Both the position numbers and the translations under genes were made by a program. From NCBI RefSeq assembly GCF_025147465.1, contig NZ_JALXOZ010000009.1:30384-94383 (forward strand): a stretch of DNA of 64,000 bases, given 5' to 3'. The notes beneath the pieces are model-generated. The model worked only from the letters and a program-made list of their open reading frames with translations, searched no databases and was not told the origin of the DNA. This DNA is from Dermabacter sp. p3-SID358. Its GTDB lineage: Bacteria > Actinomycetota > Actinomycetes > Actinomycetales > Dermabacteraceae. Positions within the stretch are counted from its first letter, which is position 1. Each line of letters opens with the position of its first letter. This document shows positions 46,418-54,388 of the stretch, piece after piece.

Positions 46418-47929
46418 ATGACAACACGTGCTGCTATTTACCTCCGTATCTCGCTCGATGCTGCCATGGACGGCCTCGCCATCGACCGGCAGCGCCAGGA
46501 CTGCGAAGCCCTTGCCGAGCAACGCGGCTGGGACGTCGTGCATACCTACGTCGATCAGTCGATCTCCGCGTCGAAGAAGGACGTGGACCGCCCCGACTAC
46601 GACGCGATGGTGGCGTCCTTTGAGCGCGGCGAGATCGACGCGATCATTTGCTGGGACCTCGACCGCCTCACACGGCAGCCCTGGCAGCTCGAAGAGTGGA
46701 TCGACAGGGCAGAGGAGCAGGGGCTGAAACTCGTCACTGCGAACGGTGATGCTGACCTTGCCACCGACGGCGGCAGAATGTACGCGCGCATCAAAGCAGC
46801 CGTGGCACGCGGCGAGATCGAGCGAAAGAGCATGCGCCAGTCTCGTGCGCAACAGCAACGCGCCGAGCAGGGCCGCTGGTACTCCGGCGGTGTGCGCCCT
46901 ATCGGCTACACCTCCACCGGCGAGATCATTCCATCCGAAGCCGCCGCCGTGCTCGGTATGTTCCGCGCTGTCGAGAGGGGCAACTCCATGCGCGACATTG
47001 CGCGCGCCTTATCTGGGGTCGATCAACCGGGCTTGCCGGATATCCCGACCACGCCGCGCCATATGTACACCGTGGTCACAGAGCGCAACGCTCGACGCCG
47101 CGCTGAAGGCCAGGAAGAAAAGCCGGTTCCCGACGCGCAGCCGTGGGCCTACACGTCGTTGCACTCGATCCTGCGCAACCCCGTGTATGCGGGTTACTCC
47201 ACTTATAAGAAGGCCAAGCGCAAAGGCGTGAAGAACAAATACCGCCGTGTCACGCATATCGTCCGCGACCCCGATACCGGCGAGCCGGTGAAAGGGCAGT
47301 GGGAGCCGATCGTCACACCAGATCTGTGGTGGCGCGTGCAGAACGTGCTCGACGATCCCGACCGGCTGACCAACAAGGAGCGCCGGAACACTCGCCGCCA
47401 TCTCGGCTCGGGTCTGTATGTCTGCGACGAGTGTGGCAACCCCGTGCGCACACATGCCGACCGCTACCGCTGCGCCGCCTGTGGATTAGTGCGCACACAT
47501 AGCGTCGATGATTTTGTGCTCGCCGTGATCCGCGCCCGCCTTGGCCGTGACGACCTGGCGGACCTGCTGCCGACTGTGGACGACGACGAGGTCAACGCCA
47601 TCGACGACGAACTCGCTGAGCTTCGCGCAAAGCTCGCCCGCGTCCAGGCTGACTACGATGAGGAGCTTATCGAGGCCCGTGACCTCAAGCGCGCGCGAAA
47701 CCGTTATGAGCCGCAGATCGAGAAACTCGAAACGCGCCGTGCCCGTCTTGCTGGCGCATCGGCGCTGCTCGACACAACCGGCTACGCCTCGCCCGTGGAT
47801 GCCTTCGACAACGCAGAGCTTGCCGTGCAGCGCCGAGTCATCAATACCCTGTGCCAGGTGCGCCTGCGCCGTGGCGTGCGCGGCACCAAGACCTTTAACC
47901 CTGAATCGGTGCAGATCGTGTGGAACTAG
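46418..47929 (+). CDS. Large serine recombinase (integrase)
   Basis: This 503-residue protein has the serine-recombinase catalytic domain (AAIYLRISLD with the nucleophile Ser12; CWDLDRLTR; ARIKAAVARGEIERKSMRQ), a recombinase domain, a zinc-ribbon-like pair (CDECGNP and CAACG) and a C-terminal coiled coil (ELAELRAKLARVQADYDEELIEAR). Such enzymes integrate phages and mobile islands at specific sites. It begins 20 bp after ychF and has TAGTGT 7 nt before the ATG, overlapping the end of ychF's region. It probably mobilised the island to its right; the attachment sites are not proven. Confidence 0.9.
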   Translation: MTTRAAIYLRISLDAAMDGLAIDRQRQDCEALAEQRGWDVVHTYVDQSISASKKDVDRPDYDAMVASFERGEIDAIICWDLDRLTRQPWQLEEWIDRAEEQGLKLVTANGDADLATDGGRMYARIKAAVARGEIERKSMRQSRAQQQRAEQGRWYSGGVRPIGYTSTGEIIPSEAAAVLGMFRAVERGNSMRDIARALSGVDQPGLPDIPTTPRHMYTVVTERNARRRAEGQEEKPVPDAQPWAYTSLHSILRNPVYAGYSTYKKAKRKGVKNKYRRVTHIVRDPDTGEPVKGQWEPIVTPDLWWRVQNVLDDPDRLTNKERRNTRRHLGSGLYVCDECGNPVRTHADRYRCAACGLVRTHSVDDFVLAVIRARLGRDDLADLLPTVDDDEVNAIDDELAELRAKLARVQADYDEELIEARDLKRARNRYEPQIEKLETRRARLAGASALLDTTGYASPVDAFDNAELAVQRRVINTLCQVRLRRGVRGTKTFNPESVQIVWN

Positions 47930-48097
47930 GTTGCAGTGTGTGACACGTCAACAATCGCGCGCATGCGCTGCGGCGCGCAAAGCTCTTACGAAGGAACGCC
48001 ACGGGAGCCGGCAGTTCGGGGGAGATCTGCCTTCGTGTATCGGGGGCGACACTGCTCAACCGTGGCGTTCGCAGGAAGTATGACACGGCTCTTGTTA

Positions 48098-48136
48098 CCC
48101 CAGAGGTCGTAGGTTCGAATCCTGCCCCCGCTACCA
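48098..48136 (+). other. 3' half of an initiator tRNA-fMet (likely attachment-site remnant)
   Basis: The sequence reads CCC-AGAGGTC then a T-arm GTAGG-TTCGAAT-CCTGC, then CCCCGCT-A-CCA. It matches the 3' half of actinobacterial initiator tRNA, including the CCCAG anticodon-stem strand. The bases to its left cannot pair as a 5' half (no CGCGGGG or D arm), so this is not a working tRNA. A tRNA-type terminator follows. Such half-tRNAs mark integration junctions. Confidence 0.75.
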
Positions 48137-48144
48137 ACTTCCAA

Positions 48145-48183
48145 GCCCCTACCAGGAGAAACACTGGTAGGGGCTTTAGTTAT
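48145..48183 (+). terminator. Terminator behind the half-tRNA
   Basis: GCCCCTACCA and TGGTAGGGGC form a perfect 10-bp stem with a 10-nt loop, followed by TTTAGTTATTT. It is probably the original terminator of the tRNA gene. Confidence 0.85.
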
Positions 48184-48238
48184 TTCTCTTAAGGCGCACG
48201 TCCTGGGACTCAAATCGGGACTTTAGCGATGGCATTTT

Positions 48239-48278
48239 GTCACTTAAGCCGGTTTGGAAGTGATGGGGTTAAGTGACA
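48239..48278. repeat. 10-bp inverted repeat TGTCACTTAA/TTAAGTGACA
   Basis: Perfect arms at 48239-48248 and 48269-48278 are separated by 20 bp, in the 290-base gap between the half-tRNA and merR. It could be two abutting insertion-sequence ends or a regulatory site. I see no gene in the rest of this gap. Confidence 0.6.
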
Positions 48279-48469
48279 ATTTTCGATTTTGTGACCTTGG
48301 ATGACTGTGTCGTTTTGAGGAGTCGTCTGCACGGATTTCAGAAGTCCTCTGTACTATCGCCATCCACTCCGGAGAGGCCGCGGGCGTTCGTCCACTTCAT
48401 CTGGAACGCGATTCGACAGAGCGCATTCAATACGATGGTCTTTTTCTCCCTGCGAAGGATGGGGGCAGT

Positions 48470-48874
48470 TTAGGGTACCAGGGTGTTGACCAGATCGAGG
48501 AATTCCTCAGCGTAGGCAATTTGCTTGCGTAGCTTTTCGTAGCGGGTGCGCGTCTCCTCACGAATGTCGGCAAGGGTGGCCTTGGCATTACTCCGTGCCT
48601 GCTGTGCGGTATCACTGTCCTGCCCGCCATCTGAACTATGAAGAATCTCCGCAGCTTCCAGGAATTCCCGCATCTGATCCAGAGTAAACCCCAGCGGTTT
48701 CATCCGTCGCACCAGCAAAACACGACGTACATCAGCCTCACTATAAAGCCTGAACCCACCAGGGCTACGCCCCGATGGGGTAATCAGGCCGACGTTGTCA
48801 TAATAACGCAAGGTGGGAATCGACAACCCCGTCTGGTCAACGACCTCGCCGATCTTGAAATTACTGTTTTGCAT
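48470..48874 (-). CDS. MerR-family transcriptional regulator
   Basis: This 134-residue protein has the MerR winged helix FKIGEVVDQTGLSIPTLRYYDNVGLITPSGR, then FRLYSEADVRRVLLVRRMKPLGFTLDQM, and a C-terminal coiled coil. It has no cysteine, so it is not a typical metal sensor. It is divergent from the sulphate-permease gene (169 bp between starts) and probably controls it. Base composition is lower in GC than the chromosome part, and AAGGAGAACAGGCA is its ribosome binding site. Confidence 0.88.
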   Translation of the reverse strand: MQNSNFKIGEVVDQTGLSIPTLRYYDNVGLITPSGRSPGGFRLYSEADVRRVLLVRRMKPLGFTLDQMREFLEAAEILHSSDGGQDSDTAQQARSNAKATLADIREETRTRYEKLRKQIAYAEEFLDLVNTLVP

Positions 48875-48969
48875 TGCCTGTTCTCCTTCACGGTGATGTT
48901 GCCCACGGGTTCCTGTGCCTGGGTTGGCGGTTGAGTAAAACTCCCGCTACCATGACCACCATCACCAAA

Positions 48970-48987
48970 CCTAAAGTTACTAGAGGG
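48970..48987. promoter_or_regulatory. Possible MerR operator between merR and sulP
   Basis: CCTAAAG-TTA-CTAGAGG is an imperfect inverted repeat (five of seven positions pair) of the spacing seen in MerR-type promoters, placed in the divergent gap before the permease gene. Confidence 0.35.
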
Positions 48988-49043
48988 TGGGATTCCTTTC
49001 GGGCGTTCGCCCAGTTACCTATCCCCTCAAAGATTGGACATCT

Positions 49044-50603
49044 ATGACTGAAACTAGCACGGCGGCCCCCCGCCCCCTCCTGAGTCCAGACGGCGCTGAT
49101 GCCCCTACCGGGATCATCGCATCCTTCCGTTACGCATTTTCTTCCCCCGCCCGTATCCGTATAGAGATTCTGGCCGGACTGGCGGTATCCCTGGCGCTGA
49201 TCCCTGAGGCCATTGCCTTTTCCATCCTTGCCGGTGTTGACCCAGCCATGGGTCTGTTTTCCTCGGTAGTCATGGCCATTGCGATCGCCTTTACCGGTGG
49301 CCGCCCGGCAATGATCACCGGCGCCACCGGGGCTATTGCCCTAGTCATTGCTCCTGTGGCGCGTGGTTACGGGATGGATTATTTCATCGCCACCGTCCTG
49401 TTGGGCGGTGTCCTACAAATCGTGCTCGGCGCCCTCGGTGTGGCGAAACTTCAGCGTTTTATCCCCCGATCGGTGATGCTGGGTTTCGTCAATGCACTGG
49501 GCATTATGATTTTCACCGCCCAACTCGAACACCTCATTGATGTGCCTTGGATAGTCTACCCACTCGTCGGCTTGGGTGTGGTGATCATGATTTTCTTCCC
49601 CAAGCTCACCAGTGTGATCCCCGCCCCGCTGGTCACGATTATCGTGCTCACCGGTTTGGTCATTGCCGCCGGTTTGACTGTCCCGACGGTCTCGGACATG
49701 GGCAAGATGCCGGAGACCTTACCGTCCCTGTTTATTCCGAACGTGCCGTGGACGTTGGAGACCCTGCAGATCATCGCGCCTTATGCCCTGGCCATGGCCG
49801 TGGTCGGTCTCATGGAATCGTTGATGACCGCCAAGCTCGTCGATGACATCACCGACACTCATTCCGATAAAACTCGTGAATCCTGGGGACAGGGGGTGGC
49901 TAATATTGCCTCCGGTTTCTTCGGCGGCATGGGTGGCTGCGCGATGATCGGTCAAACCATGATCAACGTCCGCGAATCCGGGGCACGTACCCGCCTATCC
50001 ACCCTGTTAGCCGGTGTGTTCCTGCTGGTCCTGGTCCTGGCACTGGGCGACATCGTTGGCATGATCCCGATGGCTGCCCTGGTGGCAATCATGATCATGG
50101 TCTCGGTCGGCACCATCGACTGGCACTCGGTGCATCCACGCACCCTTAAACTCATGCCGGTCTCTGAGACCATTGTTATGGCCGTGACGATTATTGCCAC
50201 CCTAGCCACCAGCAACCTGGCCATTGGTGTGGTGTTGGGTGTGGTCACCGCGATGATCATGTTCGCCCGTCGGATGGCACATATCGCTTCCATTGAAAAG
50301 GTCTCCGAGATCGACGGCGACGGCGATGGAGAGATTGATACTCGTACCTACCGGGTGCATGGCCAGTTGTTTTGGGCATCAAGCAATGACCTGGTTTATC
50401 GCTTTGATTACACCGATTCTGCCCGTCATATCACTATTGATCTCACTGAGGCGGAGATCTGGGATGCCTCCACGGTCGCGACCTTTGACGCGATTACGCA
50501 GAAGTTCCAGGACAGAGGCAAAACCGTGTCCATTATCGGGCTCGACGGTCCCAGTCAGGACCGGCTGAACCGCCTGTCTGGCCGGCTTGGCACCGGCCAC
50601 TAA
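49044..50603 (+). CDS. SulP-family anion permease with STAS domain
   Basis: This 519-residue membrane protein has the SulP opening EILAGLAVSLALIPEAIAFSILAGVDP, the conserved MITGATGAIALVI and QGVANIASGFFGGMGGCAMIGQT, and a C-terminal STAS domain (about 430-519, ITIDLTEAEIWDASTVATFD). Family members carry sulphate, bicarbonate or other anions; the substrate is uncertain. The ATG at 49044 fits the conserved length. It is paired with a divergent MerR regulator. Confidence 0.9.
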   Translation: MTETSTAAPRPLLSPDGADAPTGIIASFRYAFSSPARIRIEILAGLAVSLALIPEAIAFSILAGVDPAMGLFSSVVMAIAIAFTGGRPAMITGATGAIALVIAPVARGYGMDYFIATVLLGGVLQIVLGALGVAKLQRFIPRSVMLGFVNALGIMIFTAQLEHLIDVPWIVYPLVGLGVVIMIFFPKLTSVIPAPLVTIIVLTGLVIAAGLTVPTVSDMGKMPETLPSLFIPNVPWTLETLQIIAPYALAMAVVGLMESLMTAKLVDDITDTHSDKTRESWGQGVANIASGFFGGMGGCAMIGQTMINVRESGARTRLSTLLAGVFLLVLVLALGDIVGMIPMAALVAIMIMVSVGTIDWHSVHPRTLKLMPVSETIVMAVTIIATLATSNLAIGVVLGVVTAMIMFARRMAHIASIEKVSEIDGDGDGEIDTRTYRVHGQLFWASSNDLVYRFDYTDSARHITIDLTEAEIWDASTVATFDAITQKFQDRGKTVSIIGLDGPSQDRLNRLSGRLGTGH

Positions 50604-50629
50604 CATCCCCCGACTCGAGCACATCGACT

Positions 50630-50664
50630 TGGCGCCCCAACTTATAACCGGGGCGCCAGTTTAT
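50630..50664 (+). terminator. Terminator of the SulP gene
   Basis: TGGCGCCCC and GGGGCGCCA form a perfect 9-bp stem with an 11-nt loop, followed by GTTTATT. Confidence 0.85.
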
Positions 50665-50665
50665 T

Positions 50666-50680
50666 GGTGCTGTTGCAAAG
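50666..50680 (+). mobile_element. Solitary IS6-family-like terminal repeat
   Basis: GGTGCTGTTGCAAAG closely resembles the terminal inverted repeats of IS6-family elements (IS26/IS6100 type, G-G-C-N-C-T-G-T-T-G-C-A-A-A). No transposase follows. The same 14-base core recurs at 53878 and, inverted, at 53973. Confidence 0.7.
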
Positions 50681-50772
50681 TTGGGGCATAGGAAGAGCAT
50701 AAAAGAAGCGTAGCGGTTAACCGCTACGCTGTGTTGTGGGGATTTTTACTTTTTACGGTGCACGTGTTCTAG

Positions 50773-51309
50773 TTAGTGGTTCGTTTCTTTCCTCGGGTGA
50801 TTGCGACGGTATTCCTCGACTAAGTGAGCAATACCCGGCGCAGCCTGGGACAACATCCAGGTCATAAGCGCTATAAGAACCCCTATGACGATAAGTGTTA
50901 ACGCCAACCAGCCCAGTGTTGGGCCGATGCCGTTGGCCTCCTGGACGTGACCCCACAAGGCAGACACGCCGTCGGGTATGCCGAGCATACTTAGCAGCCC
51001 GTTCCCCAAGGCTCCGACAGCAACGAGTGCGATAGCAACGAAGAGAACACTGGCTGCAATCCACGAGGCAGACATGCAGGCCTTAATAAAGTTCGTGTTC
51101 GACTTTTCCATATCGTCGTTATACTGCTTGCGTTCTGCGCGTATCTCCTCCAGCAGCTTTTCGTTGGACTCCTTCTCCTGGAGCAGAGCGCTGCGAGCCT
51201 TCTTAGAGGCTTCTGCTGCCTCGTGCAGGCTCTTAGGCTCTTTCGACATTGCCTCAGATACAGCTACTTCTACCAGCGGTTCCAGGCTAGAAGTCAGGCT
51301 CGAAGTCAT
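50773..51309 (-). CDS. Coiled-coil membrane protein of plasmid type
   Basis: This 178-residue protein has a charged coiled coil (about 25-75, EKESNEKLLEEIRAERKQ) followed by two transmembrane helices (ASWIAASVLFVAIALVAVGAL and LGWLALTLIVIGVLIALMTW). It is reminiscent of accessory proteins next to mobilisation genes on corynebacterial plasmids, but I cannot assign a family. The start is uncertain: no ribosome binding site precedes ATG 51309, and its upstream DNA abuts a truncated resolvase gene. MSKEP at 51252 is an alternative start. Confidence 0.55.
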   Translation of the reverse strand: MTSSLTSSLEPLVEVAVSEAMSKEPKSLHEAAEASKKARSALLQEKESNEKLLEEIRAERKQYNDDMEKSNTNFIKACMSASWIAASVLFVAIALVAVGALGNGLLSMLGIPDGVSALWGHVQEANGIGPTLGWLALTLIVIGVLIALMTWMLSQAAPGIAHLVEEYRRNHPRKETNH

Positions 51310-51818
51310 CTGAGCGTTCAGGCTCTGGCTGCGACCCGGACCACATCTACTCAGACACCATCTCCGGCACCAACTGGCAACGGCCTGGTCTTGATGACGC
51401 GCTGGCGTACATGCGCCCCGACGACACGCTCGTTGTCACGCGCTTGGACAGGCTCGGCCGCAGCCTCGCGGACACCGTGAACACCATCGCTGACCTTGCC
51501 GAGCGCGACATCAACGTCAAGGTGTTGGAGCCAGCGCTGGACACGTCGAAGCCCACCGACAAGGTGGTTATCAACGTCATGGCAAGTTTGGCCGAGTGGG
51601 AGCGTGACCTGCTTGTCCAGCGCACCCGTGAAGGCGTGGCGCACGCCCGCGCTCAAGGCAGGGTCGCCGGCCCTAAGCCGAAGCTCAGCGCTGAGCAGGC
51701 GCAGATGGCCAAGGAACTCGTCGACGGCGGTAAGTCCATCAGCGCAGTAGCTAGGACATTCAACGTCTCGCGGCCGACGATCTATCGCGCTCTCAAGCGC
51801 ATCGACACCGACGCTTAA
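51291..51818 (+). pseudogene. N-terminally truncated serine resolvase/invertase
   Basis: The open frame reads GCDPDHIYSDTISGTNWQRPGL, LVVTRLDRLGRSLADT, ASLAEWERDLLVQRTREG and a C-terminal helix-turn-helix VARTFNVSRPTIYRALKR, a Tn3-type small resolvase. The first 25-30 residues, including the YARVST catalytic serine, are missing; the frame runs into unrelated codons at about 51320 and is closed by a TAG at 51288. It should be catalytically dead. The break coincides with the start of the divergent coiled-coil gene, so it is a recombination junction. Confidence 0.82.
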
Positions 51819-51827
51819 GCACAGGCT

Positions 51828-51880
51828 GCGTCGCTAGCGCTCGCACCCGGCGAGAAGGCATCAGGCTGCGCTAGCGACGC
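51828..51880. repeat. 13-bp inverted repeat downstream of the resolvase remnant
   Basis: GCGTCGCTAGCGC and GCGCTAGCGACGC are perfect complements around a 27-nt loop. It lacks a T tract; it could be the resolvase gene's 3' structure or a recombination site. Confidence 0.6.
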
Positions 51881-51936
51881 CCAGCGCACATAGGCACTGC
51901 ACTGCGGGGATACGCCTGCGACCGGCAGAGCCGGAC

Positions 51937-51971
51937 CGAATACGGGATTGGCCACGTACACCCCGTATTCG
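51937..51971. promoter_or_regulatory. 10-bp inverted repeat just upstream of the DUF4192 gene
   Basis: CGAATACGGG and CCCGTATTCG pair perfectly over a 15-nt centre, ending 5 nt before the ribosome binding site of the next gene. An operator or a translation-blocking hairpin are both possible. Confidence 0.5.
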
Positions 51972-51988
51972 TGCAAAGGAGCACTGCC

Positions 51989-53011
51989 ATGTCCACTCAT
52001 TCCCACACGCTTGCATCCCACGGCGAGATCCTCGCGAACCTCCCCGGCATCCTCGGGTTTTACCCGAACAACTCGCTGATCCTCGCGTTCTTCGTCGACG
52101 ACGAGGGCGCTGACACCATCCGCCTCGGTCCGATCGCACGGTTCGACCTGGACGAGGCCGTGGAGAAGCTCACCGAGAGCCGCGAGCGGTTCGCAGCGTG
52201 GGTCGACCACCTGGAACTCGACGCTGTTATCGCGTACATGATCAGCGATGACATTGCGCAACCGATCTTCGACGAGACGGCCACGTACCTCACCAGCGGG
52301 GCAGTGCACCTACCACCGCTGCTCGGGGTGGTGCAGGTGCCCGAGATCGTCACCGGGGCTGCCTGGTGGTCTGTGTACCAGCATCCGCTCATCAACGAGC
52401 CGCGCCACGGTGTTGTCGGCGAGGTCGCCGCATCGGCGGCGCTGCAGCAGATGCTTGCGGACACCGGCGAGCTGCCGGAGCCGAGCAAAGACGACATCGA
52501 GGCACGGTTGAACAGCACCGACCACGGCATCGACGCTGCCGAGCACGCCGACATCATCGAAGACGCGCTGGCGTACGTTCCGCCCATGTTCTCCGACATG
52601 CTGCAGCGTGAATACGAGCAGGCGGCGGCAGGGATCACCCAGCCGAGCACTCGTGCTGTTCGGTCTGCGCTGAAATGCTTCACCACGCCGCGCTTGCGGG
52701 ACACACTGCTTGCGGCACTGCTCGATGAGCCGCAGGCTGGCCTTGCGTTCATAGAGAAGGTTATGCGTGCTGTCCCGACCAGCTGGCCGGGGATGCGCGC
52801 CCAGCTCACCGCCACCGTTGCCGTGCTCGCCCACGCCACAGGCCAGCCGGGGCTAGCTGGCGTGGCTGCGCAGCGAGCCACCGAGATCGGGCCGAAGGAG
52901 AACCTCGCCTCGCTGGTCGCGAAGCTGACCGACATCGGCCAAGGCGAGCGGATGGTCGAACTCGTCCGCGAGGGCGCCGAGAAGACCCGCACGATCTTGT
53001 TCGCCGAGTAA
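51989..53011 (+). CDS. DUF4192 family protein
   Basis: This 340-residue protein begins with the DUF4192 pattern ASHGEILANLPGILGFYPNNSLILAFF and has further family-like segments (RFDLDEAVEKL, AWWSVYQ). DUF4192 is an actinobacterial domain of unknown function often found on plasmids and integrative elements. AAAGGAG lies 7 nt before the ATG at 51989. It has its own terminator and is followed by plasmid-type genes (47-residue protein, SSB). Confidence 0.82.
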   Translation: MSTHSHTLASHGEILANLPGILGFYPNNSLILAFFVDDEGADTIRLGPIARFDLDEAVEKLTESRERFAAWVDHLELDAVIAYMISDDIAQPIFDETATYLTSGAVHLPPLLGVVQVPEIVTGAAWWSVYQHPLINEPRHGVVGEVAASAALQQMLADTGELPEPSKDDIEARLNSTDHGIDAAEHADIIEDALAYVPPMFSDMLQREYEQAAAGITQPSTRAVRSALKCFTTPRLRDTLLAALLDEPQAGLAFIEKVMRAVPTSWPGMRAQLTATVAVLAHATGQPGLAGVAAQRATEIGPKENLASLVAKLTDIGQGERMVELVREGAEKTRTILFAE

Positions 53012-53020
53012 TCCCACACA

Positions 53021-53053
53021 CCCCGTTGCAGCGATGCAACGGGGTTTCTTTTT
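53021..53053 (+). terminator. Terminator of the DUF4192 gene
   Basis: CCCCGTTGCA and TGCAACGGGG form a 10-bp stem with a 4-nt loop, followed by TTTCTTTTTC. Confidence 0.88.
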
Positions 53054-53170
53054 CTCGTCGGCCGTGGCTTGCGACGACAGACACCGCAACGAGGCAGGGG
53101 AGTGACCTTTAGACAGCAGAGCTGTCTCCAACAGACGGATTGACCATCAATCCGAACAAGGAGGCACGTG

Positions 53171-53314
53171 ATGCGCGACATCACCCACACCGACCTGGAA
53201 CTGCTCTACCAGCTCGCCGACGGCATCGACGGCGAGGACGTCGATCCGGGCGCAGCACAAGAATTGCGCGACCTAGAGGCGGCAGGCACACCGCTGCCCT
53301 GGGCAGTGCTGTAG
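53171..53314 (+). CDS. Conserved-looking 47-residue acidic protein
   Basis: This short frame reads MRDITHTDLELLYQLADGID and ends PLPWAVL. It has AAGGAGGCACGTG before the ATG, G/C-rich third positions throughout and a strongly acidic character. It lies between the DUF4192 and ssb genes of the plasmid module. No family recognised. Confidence 0.6.
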   Translation: MRDITHTDLELLYQLADGIDGEDVDPGAAQELRDLEAAGTPLPWAVL

Positions 53315-53405
53315 CGACAGCGCAACCACCCCGCAGCAGCAAAGCCGCTGCTTAAGTACCCAAATTGCACGGCAAATCACACCCACTCAGATAAGGAGAA
53401 CCATC

Positions 53406-53837
53406 ATGTCCAACCCCTTCAACAACGGCACCATCGTCGGCAACGCAGCTCGCGCACCCAAGCTGTTCGAGCACGCAAACGGTGGTGCGACGGTGAAGCT
53501 CAGCGTCTATGCGCGCAACACCTTCAAGAACAAGGCCACCGGCAAGGTGGAAAGCGAGATCGTGGAGCTGACCGGCTACGTCCAGGACGCCAAGAACCCC
53601 GGCGTGTTCGGCTGCATCGGCTCCGGCGATCGCGTCGCGGTGAGCTACTCGCTGAAAACCGACGTCTACACCGACAAGGACGGTGTGAAGCACTACCCGC
53701 TGGTCGCCCGTATCGACACCGTGCAGCTGATCGACTCCAAGAAAGAGTCCGCTGCGCGCGCAGCCCGTCGCGGAGGCGAGGCGGCGAACGCCGCCCTGGC
53801 TGGCGCTGACGCCGACAACGACGAAGCACCGTTCTAA
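53406..53837 (+). CDS. ssb: Single-stranded DNA-binding protein (plasmid type)
   Basis: This 143-residue OB-fold protein begins MSNPFNNGTIVGNAARAPKLFEHANGGATVKLSVYARN and ends DADNDEAPF, an SSB acidic tip (compare DDDIPF) that recruits partner proteins. The divergent core and location among plasmid genes suggest it is the island's own SSB, not the chromosomal one. AAGGAGAACCATC is its ribosome binding site. Confidence 0.85.
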   Translation: MSNPFNNGTIVGNAARAPKLFEHANGGATVKLSVYARNTFKNKATGKVESEIVELTGYVQDAKNPGVFGCIGSGDRVAVSYSLKTDVYTDKDGVKHYPLVARIDTVQLIDSKKESAARAARRGGEAANAALAGADADNDEAPF

Positions 53838-53845
53838 CAACGACA

Positions 53846-53877
53846 CCCCGCAGGGAAACCTGCGGGGTTATTTTTTT
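53846..53877 (+). terminator. Terminator of ssb
   Basis: CCCCGCAGG and CCTGCGGGG form a 9-bp stem with a GAAA loop, followed by TTATTTTTTT. Confidence 0.92.
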
Positions 53878-53987
53878 GGTGCTGTTGCAAACAGGAATTC
53901 CAGATAACTAACTACTTGTTAGTGTGCAGCGCAACGCTGGTACCGGATCCGCCGTTTTCGTCGAAAACGCGAGTTTGCAACAGCACC
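53878..53987. mobile_element. 110-bp MITE-like element with IS6-type terminal inverted repeats
   Basis: The ends are GGTGCTGTTGCAAAC (53878-53892) and its exact complement GTTTGCAACAGCACC (53973-53987). The inside has no transposase and no reading frame of its own. No direct target repeat flanks it (TATTTTTTT on the left, AGCAATCATG on the right), so it is probably the product of IS recombination and deletion. Its right end cuts the cueP-like gene. Confidence 0.78.
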
Positions 53988-54345
53988 AGCAATCATGGGT
54001 CTGCGACCGATACGGGGCAACGGATACGTAGATCTCGTCACTGGGCAACCGCACCTCTGTCGCGTGCTCGTGCTGATCAGTGAGCGTGACCATCTCCGCA
54101 GTGATCGACGTGGTCAAGGTCTCCGTGCGATCGTCCAGCGGGATCGCATCGAGCGTTTCGACCAGCTCCCGCACGTCGAGGCCTTCGAGACCATTCTCGA
54201 CAAGAATCTCGGCTCCGCTGGCCGAGGTGGCTGAGGGTGAGTCGTTGGCGGCCGCGCATCCGGTGAGCAGGAAAGCGCCGATCACGACGGTGGTTGCAGC
54301 GGTTTTCTTCCCGCCGTACTTCGGCAATGACCTGAGGTTTTTCAT
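53908..54345 (-). pseudogene. CueP-like copper lipoprotein gene, 3' end replaced by the MITE-like element
   Basis: From the ATG at 54345 the frame gives a lipoprotein signal (VIGAFLLTGC) and a CueP-like domain ending IYVSVAPYRSQTHDCW at base 53988. CueP family proteins continue there with further Cys/His residues; here the frame enters the repeat end at 53987 (CCCKLAFS and beyond) and stops at 53908. About 119 genuine residues remain against 170-200 in the family. CueP is an exported copper-binding protein. A CsoR-type box lies 44 bp upstream of its start. It may still make a fused product, but the metal site is incomplete. Confidence 0.8.
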
Positions 54346-54388
54346 GGGATTCCTTCTCGTGCCTGCCCGTGGTGCCAATTGGCCATAG

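Noticed and set aside
48050..48136. A complete tRNA ending at 48136
   Set aside because: CGGGGGC at 48037 can pair with GCCCCCG, but the D arm and anticodon stem do not form and the overhang would be CTACCA, so only the 3' half is real.
48184..48469. CRISPR array or other RNA gene in the gap
   Set aside because: There is one inverted repeat only, with no repeated spacer-repeat units.
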